Notes under the pieces: generated by a model
The model's input: only the letters and a program-made list of their open reading frames with translations
Databases searched by the model: none
Told to the model about the DNA's origin: nothing
Part shown: positions 1 through 8,038 of the stretch, in pieces
How the letters are laid out: each line of letters begins with the position of its first letter
How positions within the stretch are numbered: position 1 is the stretch's first letter
NCBI GenBank assembly: GCA_963736715.1
Contig: CAVTQA010000017.1
Location: 1-64,000, forward strand
Reading direction: 5' to 3'
Source of the DNA: AP-15 sp963736715
GTDB lineage: Bacteria > Pseudomonadota > Alphaproteobacteria > ATCC43930 > CGMCC-115725
DNA length: 64,000 nucleotides
Made by a program: the position numbers and the translations under genes

Positions 1-400
1 ACGCCGCAGATGAATTCTTAGATCTGCTTGCGGCTCTGCGGGTCTTCCAGAGATTGGGCCGATCGAATTCCCGACTCGTTAAATTTTTATCGGGATGTCT
101 GAGGTAGTTCACACTCCTTCATCACAACCGTCGCTATGCGTCTAGCCACCAGAGTGGTTTCTGTCCAGTGGGAGGCCGCCATGGCCTACGACAGCCGACA
201 TTTGTTCGCTACATCGAGCAAGCCGGAGCTGCTGTCCTCGAATGGGCTGGGTTCGAGACCAACGGTGCGAGAGCGAATACGGTAGCCGAATGCGTTCGCA
301 CCATCGTCGGCGGGATGCCAAGGCGGCGTGTGGCCTTGAGGCTATCGTGCTACAAATGTACGAGTTGCATTCGCGCAACGCCAGCGGGGAGGAGCGACAT
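1..400. other. No gene recognised at the left edge
   Basis: Short open frames occur on both strands, but none has a signal peptide, a domain or a ribosome site I can defend. The stretch leads into the damaged propeller gene that begins at 401. A promoter is likely here but I cannot place it. Confidence 0.5.
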
Positions 401-1408
401 ATGATCCGTTTCTTGACATTGTTGACAATCCTCGGCGTCTGTCAGCTCATGAGTTCGATATCGTGCGCAGCGCCTTCAGGACGCTTCAACAGCCCAGAGG
501 GGCTCGCGTTTGATCTTGTGTGGGCGCCTATGGGTGGCCAACTATGGGTCTAAGCACCGTCATTGCCTTAGGTCCCGGGTCGAACGCAGTTACAGGTGTA
601 GCGGCTGAGGTGCCAAACTGGGGACCTAAAAGGACCTACACGCCTCGCCTTCGACCAGAACAACAATCTGTTTGTGGTAAACACCATTGGCAGATCTCTT
701 ATTAAGTACACCTTTAACTCGCCATCTAATTTTTGTAATAACTCTTCATCTAGTGCTTGGACGGTGTCAGCCACATACCCTGCACCGGGCACTACGTCGA
801 ATATTCTAATTCGACCACTCGGCGTCGCGATTGATAAAAGCAGCGGGGATGTGTACGTGGTCGATAACGGCAACAACACGGTACACATTTTTAACAATAA
901 TCTGAAATTACCCAACAACGCTTTCGGCGCGAAAGCTAATCTCACTCTCGACGAATGTAGTGCGCCTGGCGCGGCGGCATTCGATCCTGCCACAGAAACG
1001 TTGTATGCCGGGTGCGGCCCGACGAGTGGCCAGAATGGGATAAATCTATACGTTAACCCGGAGTTTGCTTGCGCAAATTCAGCGGGGCTGGTTTGCGACG
1101 CAACCATAGAGCCGCAGACCTTGCACAACGAGGCCGTTAATACTGGACCTACCGGCATAGCTCTGGGCCCCCTAGTGGGGCAGGATGATCTTGTCGTTTC
1201 ATATCTCTACAGCGGAAATGCTGTTGATTATCCTAGTATCGCAAATGCCCCGGCAATAATAATGAGTAAGAACGCTGGAGGATGCGAAGGTGTGGCGATT
1301 GGGCTTTGGGAAGGGAACGGAGCCGTATTTGTATCAAACTCTACTTTGAATAATATTACGGTGTATTCGGCTCCCCCGTCGTTACCATATGCGGCTACTC
1401 TGGACTAA
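401..1408 (+). pseudogene. Frame-broken secreted NHL/SMP-30-like beta-propeller protein
   Basis: ATG 401 opens a hydrophobic signal segment (about residues 4-20) followed by propeller-blade signatures that hop reading frame. SPEGLAFD is in the first frame, GRLWVANYGS (about 516-552) in the next, and STVIALGPGSNAVTG (about 553-600) in the third. NNLFVVNTIGR and GVAIDKSSGDVYVVDNGNN return to the first frame and run to the stop at 1408. Each hop equals one extra base, and the total length is again divisible by three. Such propellers are usually exported and act as ligand-binding or lactonase-like proteins; no catalytic site is assignable here. Codons are more AT-rich than in the rest of the window. 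It may be a decayed gene or an intact gene with sequence errors. Confidence 0.6.
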
Positions 1409-1509
1409 CCGTGTGACCGCCACGATTGTCGATCGTAGGCTGCCGCTAATATGAGAGAAACATACGCTGGCTACGACAGAGCGGCGAGTGCGCTGGGCAA
1501 AACGAGATA

Positions 1510-2596
1510 ATGCTTGCGACACGGATGTGGCCTCGCTTGGCCTTTGGCATGACTGAGGGACTCTACCTACAGGCGTTCGTGTCGCCTTGGCTGACGTCGG
1601 TGTCATCGTTTGGTGTTGGCATCGTCGTCGGTGCTGCTCAGCTAGGCTTTAGGGACGCCTGCACTGAGGCGATCGAAATCACCGGTGTGCTTCTTGCCCT
1701 AGGGGTTATCTTTACTGGCGTTGCAGCTCGAGTGACCGTGGGCCTGGCTCTTGGTGACATGACAGCCACTGTTGGGCGGGAGCTGTTCCGCGCTGGGGGT
1801 GCCGCGTCGCCGTTCTGGTCCGCCATCGTGACCGCAGCGTCGCTGGCGATCGTCTATACGCTCCTCGCGAGCCTAGCTGTTTTCATACCCTTGTCAGCGA
1901 GGAGTGTTGCGGACGGCGTGCGGCTGCCGGGTTTACTTCAACGCCGGTGGTACGCGACCGTCGCTGCCAGGTTCAGCATCGCAGCCCTGCTGACCATGGC
2001 GTTAGTCTGGGTATGGGTGCATATGGCCCCACTGCTGTCGCGGCCGGTGTTCACATGGCGCGGCCGGACGCCACCCTCGATTACCCCGGATTCGGCCTCG
2101 CTCGATGGTTTTGTGCTGCTGACTATTGCGGCTGGGGCGTGCGCTGTCCGGGTAGTGCTTGGTAGGGCTGTTCCAGCTTTGAAGGTGCCACCAAACGGCA
2201 ACGACGTCATTAGAGGGCAGATTAGCGACTACGCGCACCGCGCCGTCAAATGGCCAGTGTGGATACGAGTTCATACTGCGAAGTTCCCAAATGACCTTCA
2301 TGCTATCCGGCCTCTGTGCGAGCATGGCCGACGCATTGATCCTGGCTGTCATTCTTGTCTCGTCTTATACGTTGCGGAATTATAACTGGTGTCCAAGGTC
2401 GCATCTCGTTGCGCGGCTTAGACGGATGCGCAGTCCCCTCAGGATTGGATCGTGGATTTTTGCCGTGTTCTTGTCGGCGTGGGTCCTCTCGGCATCCGGC
2501 GCTGCGGGATCTTGGCCCGCGCTGCTGATGGTTGCCGTTTCGTTACTGGCGGCAAGTGTCCTCCTCGGGCCGGTTGAGATGTCGCGACCCCATTGA
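1510..2596 (+). pseudogene. Unrecognised multi-TM membrane protein with one frame break
   Basis: I do not recognise a family. From ATG 1510 the frame encodes about five hydrophobic helices (for example around residues 28-48, 58-80, 100-125, 150-170 and 198-215) and then loses hydrophobicity after VKWPVWIR near 2260. The next frame, visible from about 2291, continues with two or three further strong helices (LILAVILVSS, WIFAVFLSAWVLS, LLMVAVSLLAASVLL) to the stop at 2596. The span is 3n+1 bases, so a single extra base between about 2250 and 2320 explains the break. The restored product would be about 361 residues with seven or more TM segments. It lies between the propeller gene and the toxin-like chimera on the same strand, so it could belong with either; this is inference only. 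Confidence 0.5.
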
Positions 2597-2666
2597 TGCG
2601 AGGGTCCTCCGAACGCCGCGCCGTAGCTCACAGCGGCGGGAGGCTTCGGGCCGCATCACCTTTGGC

Positions 2667-4286
2667 GTGTTACCATGGGTTAGAGCTGTCGCTACCTGGG
2701 CAGCCGTGGTTTGGATCAGTACATCTTTTGAGGTTCTGGCGCAGCAATGTCTCTATTGCGCTACGAACGGAAAATATTATCAGGACATTGGGCAATGCAT
2801 TGAAGAGTGCAAAGTCACTCTCGGTCATTTCACCGGAATATGCTCTCCGGTCGAGCAAGGTTGCTCCCCGGCCGGCGGCAAAATCGCAGGTCCGCAAGCG
2901 GGCCTCCCTTCGTTTTTTGGGTCGCCCGGGCAATCCTCGGAGCCGAACCAGGGCGAACCCCCATGGCTGTCGGTCGGGCTATTCGCTTTAGGCGCGATCG
3001 GCCTCGCCGTGTTGCTCGGCCCGGCCCTGTTCGGCCTCGGCGAACTCGCGGGTGTGTTCGGCGCGTCCGCCGGTGAGATTGGCGAGGCTGGCGCCGGTTT
3101 GGCAGAACTAGGGGCGGGTGAATTGGGCGAGGGCCTCGCGGAAGGCGCGGCGGAGGCCGGCGATGTCGGTGCGGGTGAAGGCGCGGCGGAGGCCGGCGAT
3201 GTCGGTGCGGGTGAAGGCGCGGCGGAGGCCGGCGATGTCGGTGCGGGTGAAGGCGCGGCGGAGGCCGGCGATGTCGGTGCGGGTGAAGGCGCGGCGGAGG
3301 CCGGCGATGTCGGTGCAGGTGCGGAGGGCGCGGCGGAGACCGGCGATGTCGGTGCGGGTGCGGAAGGCGCGGCGGAGGCCGGCGATGTCGGTGCGGGTGC
3401 GGAAGGCGCGGCGGAGGCCGGCGATGTCGGTGCGGGTGCGGAAGGCGCGGCGGAGGGCGGGGAAGTCGGTGCGGGTGCGGAAGGCGCGGCGGAGGGCGGG
3501 GAAGTCGGTGCGGGTGAAGGCACGGCGGGCACAGGCGATCCGGGCGAGGGAGGTGGTCGCGCCTTCTATGGGACGCCGCAAGGGACGTTGATTGAGGCTC
3601 CGCCGGGCTATGAACCCGTTCCGGCGCAGAACGGACAGGGGCTTGTTCTCAAGCCTGAGGGTCAGTCCCTTGGCAACAACAGCAACATCATTCGCTGGGG
3701 TGAACCGAACGCGAGATATCCCGACGGGTATTTCAGGTATTATAATGACGCCGGGCAGCCGCTAAACCCTCGCACCGGCCAACCCGGACCGAATTCTTTA
3801 ACTCATATTTCGCCGGACTATTATGGCCCGTTGATAAGGATACCCTGGGAGATAATGCCTATGGAACTGCTGGACCAGGAGAATGGGTGGAGGCTGCTGT
3901 TCCAGAACGCAGTTGTGCAGCTCATTCAAATCGACTTCAGGCTGGCCTTCTTCTTTGCTGAGGATACAGCGAAGTCGCAGTTGTATATCGAGACACCATG
4001 TCGCCTTAAGACACAGAACGAGGACATGGTTCTCATCCCGACCGAGCCGTCAAGTCTCGCTCCCTGCCTGACCTTGTTCAATATGGAAGTTACAGATATT
4101 ACTATTCAGAAGACCGGGGAACTGAACGTCCTGTTTGACGACGGCCGGCTACTTGTCGTTGAGCCGGACAATTCTTATGAGGCGTGGCAACTTTTATGTT
4201 CAACCGGCGTCATGGTGGTATGTGAACCGGGCGGCAAAGTCGAAATTTTCAGGCAATCGGAGCGTCCGGACGAAGCTGGGTCATGA
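2667..4286 (+). CDS. Putative exported polymorphic-toxin-like protein fused to a DUF6188-like immunity domain
   Basis: GTG 2667 is my preferred start because it places a signal peptide (about residues 1-25, cut near VLA-QQ) at the N-terminus; an ATG at 2532 is possible but overlaps the preceding gene. The domain order for 539 aa is: signal peptide; Cys-rich segment with six Cys (about 28-66); TM helix (about 100-128); Gly/Ala/Glu repeat linker (about 159-295); a region with RWGEPNARYPDGYFRYY, GQPLNPRTGQPG and a TH motif (about 340-395), resembling C-terminal regions of RHS/CDI-type toxins; and a last part (about 399-539) with DGRLL, YEAWQL and CEPGG motifs matching my memory of DUF6188, found next to toxins. 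Normally toxin and immunity are separate genes, so the continuous frame is odd. Toxin activity is inferred, with no catalytic residues identified. Base use is unlike the flanking ABC genes. Confidence 0.55.
   Translation: MLPWVRAVATWAAVVWISTSFEVLAQQCLYCATNGKYYQDIGQCIEECKVTLGHFTGICSPVEQGCSPAGGKIAGPQAGLPSFFGSPGQSSEPNQGEPPWLSVGLFALGAIGLAVLLGPALFGLGELAGVFGASAGEIGEAGAGLAELGAGELGEGLAEGAAEAGDVGAGEGAAEAGDVGAGEGAAEAGDVGAGEGAAEAGDVGAGEGAAEAGDVGAGAEGAAETGDVGAGAEGAAEAGDVGAGAEGAAEAGDVGAGAEGAAEGGEVGAGAEGAAEGGEVGAGEGTAGTGDPGEGGGRAFYGTPQGTLIEAPPGYEPVPAQNGQGLVLKPEGQSLGNNSNIIRWGEPNARYPDGYFRYYNDAGQPLNPRTGQPGPNSLTHISPDYYGPLIRIPWEIMPMELLDQENGWRLLFQNAVVQLIQIDFRLAFFFAEDTAKSQLYIETPCRLKTQNEDMVLIPTEPSSLAPCLTLFNMEVTDITIQKTGELNVLFDDGRLLVVEPDNSYEAWQLLCSTGVMVVCEPGGKVEIFRQSERPDEAGS
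3141..3551 (+). repeat. Coding tandem repeat, 10 units of 36 or 39 bp plus one degenerate unit
   Basis: The array encodes EGAAEAGDVGAG-type units. It has four 12-residue units, five 13-residue units (with an added Ala, including ETGDV and EGGEV variants), one 12-residue unit, and a degenerate last unit, EGTAGTGDPGEG. All units are multiples of three, so length change would keep the frame. Because no stop occurs in the unit, other frames on both strands are also open over this tract; those are artefacts. The tract forms a flexible acidic linker between the TM segment and the C-terminal domains. Confidence 0.9.
3847..3863 (+). promoter_or_regulatory. Internal Shine-Dalgarno and ATG before the DUF6188-like part
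   Basis: GGGAGA at 3847-3852 stands 8 bases before an in-frame ATG at 3861, and another in-frame ATG is at 3855. Initiation here would produce the DUF6188-like domain alone (about 141 aa), as expected if it is an immunity protein that must also be made separately from the exported toxin. This is seen in sequence; use as a start is inference. Confidence 0.35.
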
Positions 4287-4315
4287 AAGTGGCTCTCTGC
4301 GTAGAACATCCGCCG

Positions 4316-5077
4316 CTACGCCTCGATTTTCGAGAACAGCCAGGCACCAATCGCGAGCAGGATCGCGGCGAGGAGGCCCAGGACCGCGAAATCGGTCGCG
4401 ACGCCGAAGGCGAAACCGCCGCCGAGCGCGCCGCGCAGGCCGTCGACGCCGTAGCTGAGCGGGTTGAGCCGCACGGCCACCCGTACCGCCCCCGGCAAGT
4501 CCGGAACCGGGAACAGCGCGCTCGAAAAGAAGAAGAGCGGCAGCACGATGAAGTTCATGATCAGCTGAAAGCCCTGCATGTCCTGCAACACCGAGCCGAC
4601 GGCGGTGCCGATCGCGGTGCACATGATCGCGATCAGCGCCATGAATAACAGCGCCAGCGGCAGCAGCAGCGGGTGCGCCGGCCGGAAGCCGGCGGCGAGG
4701 CAGACGAGAAAGACGATGCTCCCTTGGATCAGTGCGACCGTGGCGCTGCCGAGCGTGCGCCCGAGCACGATCTCGAGCCGCGGCACCGGCGCCACAAGGG
4801 TTTCCTTCAAAAAGCCGAACTGGCGGTCCCAGATGATCTCGATGCCGCTGAAGACGGCGGTGAACAGGATGCCCATCGTGACGATGCCGGGCGCCAGGAA
4901 CTGCACATAGTCGCCGCGGCCGGCGCGCGCGAAGGTGGGCCCGAGCCCGAACCCGAGCGCCAAGAGGAACAGGGTCGGCTGGCCGAGCGAGCCGATCATG
5001 CGGGCGCGCGAGCGGAAATAGCGCTTCAATTGCCGCAGCCACAGGATGTAGACGGCGTTCACCGGCGGCCTCGCCAC
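4316..5077 (-). CDS. ABC-2 type exporter permease (DrrB-like)
   Basis: This is the inner-membrane half of an ABC-2 exporter, 253 aa. The N-terminal amphipathic part (YILWLRQLKRYFRSRARM) is typical of DrrB/NodJ-type permeases and is followed by six hydrophobic segments. The segment FSGIEIIWDRQFGFLKETLVAP carries the conserved ABC-2 coupling region. The start overlaps the end of the upstream ATPase gene by 19 bp, so the two are translationally linked and form one exporter. The substrate cannot be read from sequence; drugs, lipids or polysaccharide are usual for the family. The end of this gene converges on the toxin-like chimera with a 29-bp gap. Confidence 0.9.
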   Translation of the reverse strand: MARPPVNAVYILWLRQLKRYFRSRARMIGSLGQPTLFLLALGFGLGPTFARAGRGDYVQFLAPGIVTMGILFTAVFSGIEIIWDRQFGFLKETLVAPVPRLEIVLGRTLGSATVALIQGSIVFLVCLAAGFRPAHPLLLPLALLFMALIAIMCTAIGTAVGSVLQDMQGFQLIMNFIVLPLFFFSSALFPVPDLPGAVRVAVRLNPLSYGVDGLRGALGGGFAFGVATDFAVLGLLAAILLAIGAWLFSKIEA

Positions 5078-5859
5078 ACCCGGCGCATCATGCGCATGCG
5101 GTCGACCGGTGCGGCCTCGTCCTCGCGGATGCTGTGTCCGGTCAGCGCGATGAACGCGTCCTCCAGGGTGCGGCCGCCGGTCTGCTGCCGCAGCGCCGCG
5201 GCCGTGCCCTCGGCGACGATCCGGCCGTGGTCGATGACCGCGATCCGGTCGGCCACACGCTCGGCCTCCTCCATGTAATGCGTCGTGAAGAACACCGTCA
5301 CCTGCTCGTCGCGGCTGAGGCCGCGGATGAATTCCCAGATCTGGTTGCGGGTCTGCGGGTCGAGCCCGGCGGTCGGCTCGTCAAGAAACAGAATGCGCGG
5401 CCGGTGCTGCAGCGCACGGGCGATTTCGAGCCGGCGCTTCATGCCGCCCGAAAAGCGCTTAACGTAGTCGCCGCGCCGCTCCCAGAGGCCGACGAAGCGC
5501 AACAGCGCCTCAATGCGCTGGCGGCGCTCTGCCCGCGGCACGCGGTAGAGGACGCCGTGCAATTCCATGTTCTCGACCGCCGTCAGCTCGTCGTCGAGGC
5601 TCGGATCCTGGAACACGATGCCGAAGGCGCGGCGCACCAGCAGCGGCTCCCGGACGGGGTCATGGCCGGCGATCGACAGCCGCCCCGCGCTTGGGCTGAG
5701 TACCGTTGTCAGCATCTTGATCGTCGTCGTCTTGCCGGCGCCGTTGGGGCCGAGAAAGCCGAAGATGACGCCCTCCGGCACCGCGAAAGAGATGTGGTCG
5801 ACCGCGGTGAAACCGTCGAAGCGCTTGACCAGATCGCGGGCCTCGATGATCGCGGTCAT
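5059..5859 (-). CDS. ABC exporter ATP-binding subunit (DrrA-like)
   Basis: This is the cytoplasmic ATPase that powers the permease encoded directly downstream. In its 266 aa, Walker A is GPNGAGKTTT, the signature is FSGGMKRRLEIARAL, Walker B is ILFLDEPTAGLD, and the H-loop is TTHYMEEAE. QTRNQIWEFI after Walker B is typical of the DrrA/CcmA branch. It begins 7 bp after the potassium-channel gene stop, so all three genes may be one transcript read leftward. Specificity is unknown; export is inferred from the ABC-2 partner and the absence of any binding protein. Confidence 0.93.
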   Translation of the reverse strand: MTAIIEARDLVKRFDGFTAVDHISFAVPEGVIFGFLGPNGAGKTTTIKMLTTVLSPSAGRLSIAGHDPVREPLLVRRAFGIVFQDPSLDDELTAVENMELHGVLYRVPRAERRQRIEALLRFVGLWERRGDYVKRFSGGMKRRLEIARALQHRPRILFLDEPTAGLDPQTRNQIWEFIRGLSRDEQVTVFFTTHYMEEAERVADRIAVIDHGRIVAEGTAAALRQQTGGRTLEDAFIALTGHSIREDEAAPVDRMRMMRRVWRGRR

Positions 5860-5866
5860 TACTTTC

Positions 5867-6601
5867 TCACTGTCGGCTGCGGCGCCGGTCTTCGAGTTCC
5901 AAGGTCACGAGGCGAGCCACCGTGACGGCGAGATAGAATGGCCCGATAACCGACTCCAAATTGGCAAGGCTGCGCGCGAACGGGTTGAGCGGCACGATGT
6001 CGCCGTAGCCGGTGGTGGTCAGTGTCGCGAGGCTGAAATAGAGCATCGTGTCGAATTCGCTCGGGCCGGGCGCTGCGGATGGGAGATTGGCAAAAGCGCC
6101 GGGGACCAGCTCCCGTACGACGTTGAAGGCTGTCGCGAAGATCGTCGCCAGGCTCAGATACACGACGGCCGCGCCTTGCAGACGATGGAACGTGATACGG
6201 CCGGGGGCATAGAGCGCGTGCGCCACGACCCAAGTCAGGGCTGCGAACGCGAGGATGAACCCGCCGTTGTAGAGCACGCTTGCGGTGATCGGCGGCCACT
6301 GCCGGCCGAGAGCGACGCTCCCCGCGGCGGCCGCCAACCCTACCAGGATGATCACGATGGCGACGCCGCGATGCGAGAGCACGACAACGAGGGTCAGCAC
6401 CACCAGCAGCAGTGACCAAGCAACCGGCTCCGCTATCGGCACGCCAATCGCGTCCAGGGGCAAGGCGACAAACAGCAGAAAAACCTGCAGGACCAGCAGA
6501 ACGGTCAGGCTCGGATCTCTGACCCGATCCTGCCAGACATGAAGTGATGCTCGCTTCTTATCGAAGACAGAAGCGTTTACGCTGTGTGTCTTTGTTCGCA
6601 T
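5867..6601 (-). CDS. Two-TM-pore potassium channel family protein
   Basis: Ion channel subunit, 244 aa from ATG 6601. The selectivity filter TTTGYGDIVP sits near the C-terminus, preceded by the pore helix (MLYFSLATL) and followed by the last TM helix and a short RRRSRQ tail. Four or five hydrophobic segments precede the pore, without an S4-like arginine ladder, so voltage gating is not evident. An in-frame start at 6691 would add 30 residues but has no clear ribosome site and would run into the MarR fossil on the other strand. No RCK/TrkA-N domain is attached. It is first in a possible three-gene unit with the DrrAB-like exporter. Confidence 0.85.
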   Translation of the reverse strand: MRTKTHSVNASVFDKKRASLHVWQDRVRDPSLTVLLVLQVFLLFVALPLDAIGVPIAEPVAWSLLLVVLTLVVVLSHRGVAIVIILVGLAAAAGSVALGRQWPPITASVLYNGGFILAFAALTWVVAHALYAPGRITFHRLQGAAVVYLSLATIFATAFNVVRELVPGAFANLPSAAPGPSEFDTMLYFSLATLTTTGYGDIVPLNPFARSLANLESVIGPFYLAVTVARLVTLELEDRRRSRQ

Positions 6602-6697
6602 GCTATCGCAGAAGACCTCGGGGATATTTCTCTGCAAGCGACTAACGTACCGCCCGATCGCCATGAAGGCGACGGTCACGATAATCAGCACGGCGGT

Positions 6698-6877
6698 CGA
6701 TTGACCGCAACGGGTGAGGCGGTCATTAACAAGGCGTTCGAGGTCAACGCGGCCCGATTTCGTGCGGTGCTCGCGTCGCTCTCGTCAGCCGAGCTGACGA
6801 GGCTGACGGCACTGCTGCACCCGTGTCCGCGAGGGCTTCGCCACGGCCCACTGAAACCGGTTCACCTGGGTTACTGA
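6698..6877 (+). pseudogene. C-terminal fossil of a MarR-family regulator
   Basis: The frame reads GRLTATGEAVINKAFEVN, then FRAVLASLSSAELTRLTALL. This matches the end of the winged-helix wing (RLT..G) and the C-terminal dimerisation helices of MarR proteins. The DNA-binding helices and the start are missing; upstream in this frame lies only the antisense of the channel gene. It stops 25 bp before the LLM oxidoreductase gene, which it may once have regulated. The match is by motif memory only. Confidence 0.45.
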
Positions 6878-6902
6878 CATAGCTGAAGAAAAGGACGGCC
6901 TA

Positions 6903-7955
6903 ATGGAATTCGGCATGTTTCACGAGTTTCCGTCACTTCCGGGGCGGACCGAGAGCGAGGCCTTCGACGAGGCGATGGAACAGGTCGACGCGGCCGAGCG
7001 GCTGGGCCTCGATGTAATGTGGCTGGCCGAGCTCCATTTCGAGCCTCGGCGGTCGGTATTGTCAGCGCCGCTCAGCATCGCCAGCGCGATCGCCGCGCGC
7101 ACGCGGCGCATCAAGATCGGCATCGCCGTTCAGGTCCTGCCGCTGTGCCATCCATTGCGATTGGCCGAGGAGGCCGCCACAGTCGATCAGCTGAGCCACG
7201 GCAGGCTGATCTTTGGTGTCGGGCGCAGCGGCGTGGCGCAGACCTACGAGGCCTACGGGGTGTCCTACGCCGAAAGTCGCGACCGCTTCCGCGAGATCCT
7301 CGACATCGTCGAGCAGGCCTGGACCAAGCCGAGCTTCTCGTACAATGGCAGGTATCACAGCTTCAAGGACATTACGGTGGTGCCAAAGCCCTACCAGAAG
7401 CCGATGCCGCCGATCCGCATCGCCGCCAGCACCCCCGACACCTTCCCGGCGATCGGCCGGCGTGGCGCGCCGATCTTCGCCTCGGTGCGGCACACGAACT
7501 GGGGCGACCTCCCCAAGCAGATCCAGACATATCACGACGCCTGGAAGGAAGCGGGCCATCCCGGCCGAGGGCAGGTGTTCGTCTCGGCGCCGACCTATAT
7601 CGCCGAGACCGAGGAGCGCGCCCGCGCCGAACCCAAAGAAAGCATCATGCATTTTTATCACGAGCAGGCGAACCTGCTCGAAGGCGCGGCGCGGCTGGTC
7701 GACCCGGAAACCGCCGCCCGGCGCATGCGGCGCGTCGACCAGCTGCGCAGCCTCCGCTATGAGGACGGCTTGCGCAATCATGCATTGGTCGGCACCCCCG
7801 AGGCGATTGCCGAACGCCTGCGAACCCTGCGTCGGGAAATCGGCCTTAGCGGCATCCTGGCCGAACTAAACTGCGGCGGCCTCATTCCACATCAGCACGT
7901 GCTGACCGCAATGCAGCTGCTGTGCGAGGATGTCAAACCCCGCTTTGCCGCTTAG
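6903..7955 (+). CDS. LLM-class flavin-dependent oxidoreductase (luciferase-like monooxygenase)
   Basis: Bacterial-luciferase-fold enzyme, 350 aa, expected to use FMNH2 supplied by a separate reductase. The N-terminus MEFGMFHEFP and the segments LGLDVMWLAELHF, RIKIGIAVQVLPLCHPLRLAEE and GRLIFGVGRSG follow the family pattern for strand-1 substrate-side and flavin-site elements. VGTPEAIAERL near the C-terminus is also typical. An AAGGAC ribosome site lies about 8 bp upstream of ATG 6903. The substrate is unknown; relatives oxidise alkanes, sulfonates or cyclic compounds. It stands alone on the plus strand behind the MarR fossil and ends in an imperfect inverted repeat facing cobB. Confidence 0.88.
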   Translation: MEFGMFHEFPSLPGRTESEAFDEAMEQVDAAERLGLDVMWLAELHFEPRRSVLSAPLSIASAIAARTRRIKIGIAVQVLPLCHPLRLAEEAATVDQLSHGRLIFGVGRSGVAQTYEAYGVSYAESRDRFREILDIVEQAWTKPSFSYNGRYHSFKDITVVPKPYQKPMPPIRIAASTPDTFPAIGRRGAPIFASVRHTNWGDLPKQIQTYHDAWKEAGHPGRGQVFVSAPTYIAETEERARAEPKESIMHFYHEQANLLEGAARLVDPETAARRMRRVDQLRSLRYEDGLRNHALVGTPEAIAERLRTLRREIGLSGILAELNCGGLIPHQHVLTAMQLLCEDVKPRFAA

Positions 7956-7964
7956 AGGAATTTC

Positions 7965-8030
7965 ACCACAGAGACACAGAGGTCACGGAGTAGAAACCTA
8001 ATAACTCTGTGCTCTCCGTGCCTCCGTGGT
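7965..8030. repeat. Imperfect inverted repeat between convergent genes (ACCACRGAGRCAC type)
   Basis: Arms at 7965-7990 and 8005-8030 match at about 20 of 26 positions around a 14-base loop. The core units are CAC-N-GAG, repeated three times in each arm. It lies between the stops of two convergent genes and could end transcription from both sides. Similar ACCACAGAGACACAGAG sequences are dispersed repeats in many bacteria (from memory). Confidence 0.7.
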
Positions 8031-8038
8031 AATATCCT

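Noticed and set aside
3141..3551. Possible CRISPR array
   Set aside because: Repeats are contiguous with no unique spacers and lie inside a coding frame; no cas gene is present.
2825..3591. Several long frames on both strands over the repeat tract (Pro/Ala/Ser-rich and Arg-rich)
   Set aside because: The 36/39-bp unit lacks stops in these frames, so they are open by construction. Only the frame with signal peptide and C-terminal domains is convincing.
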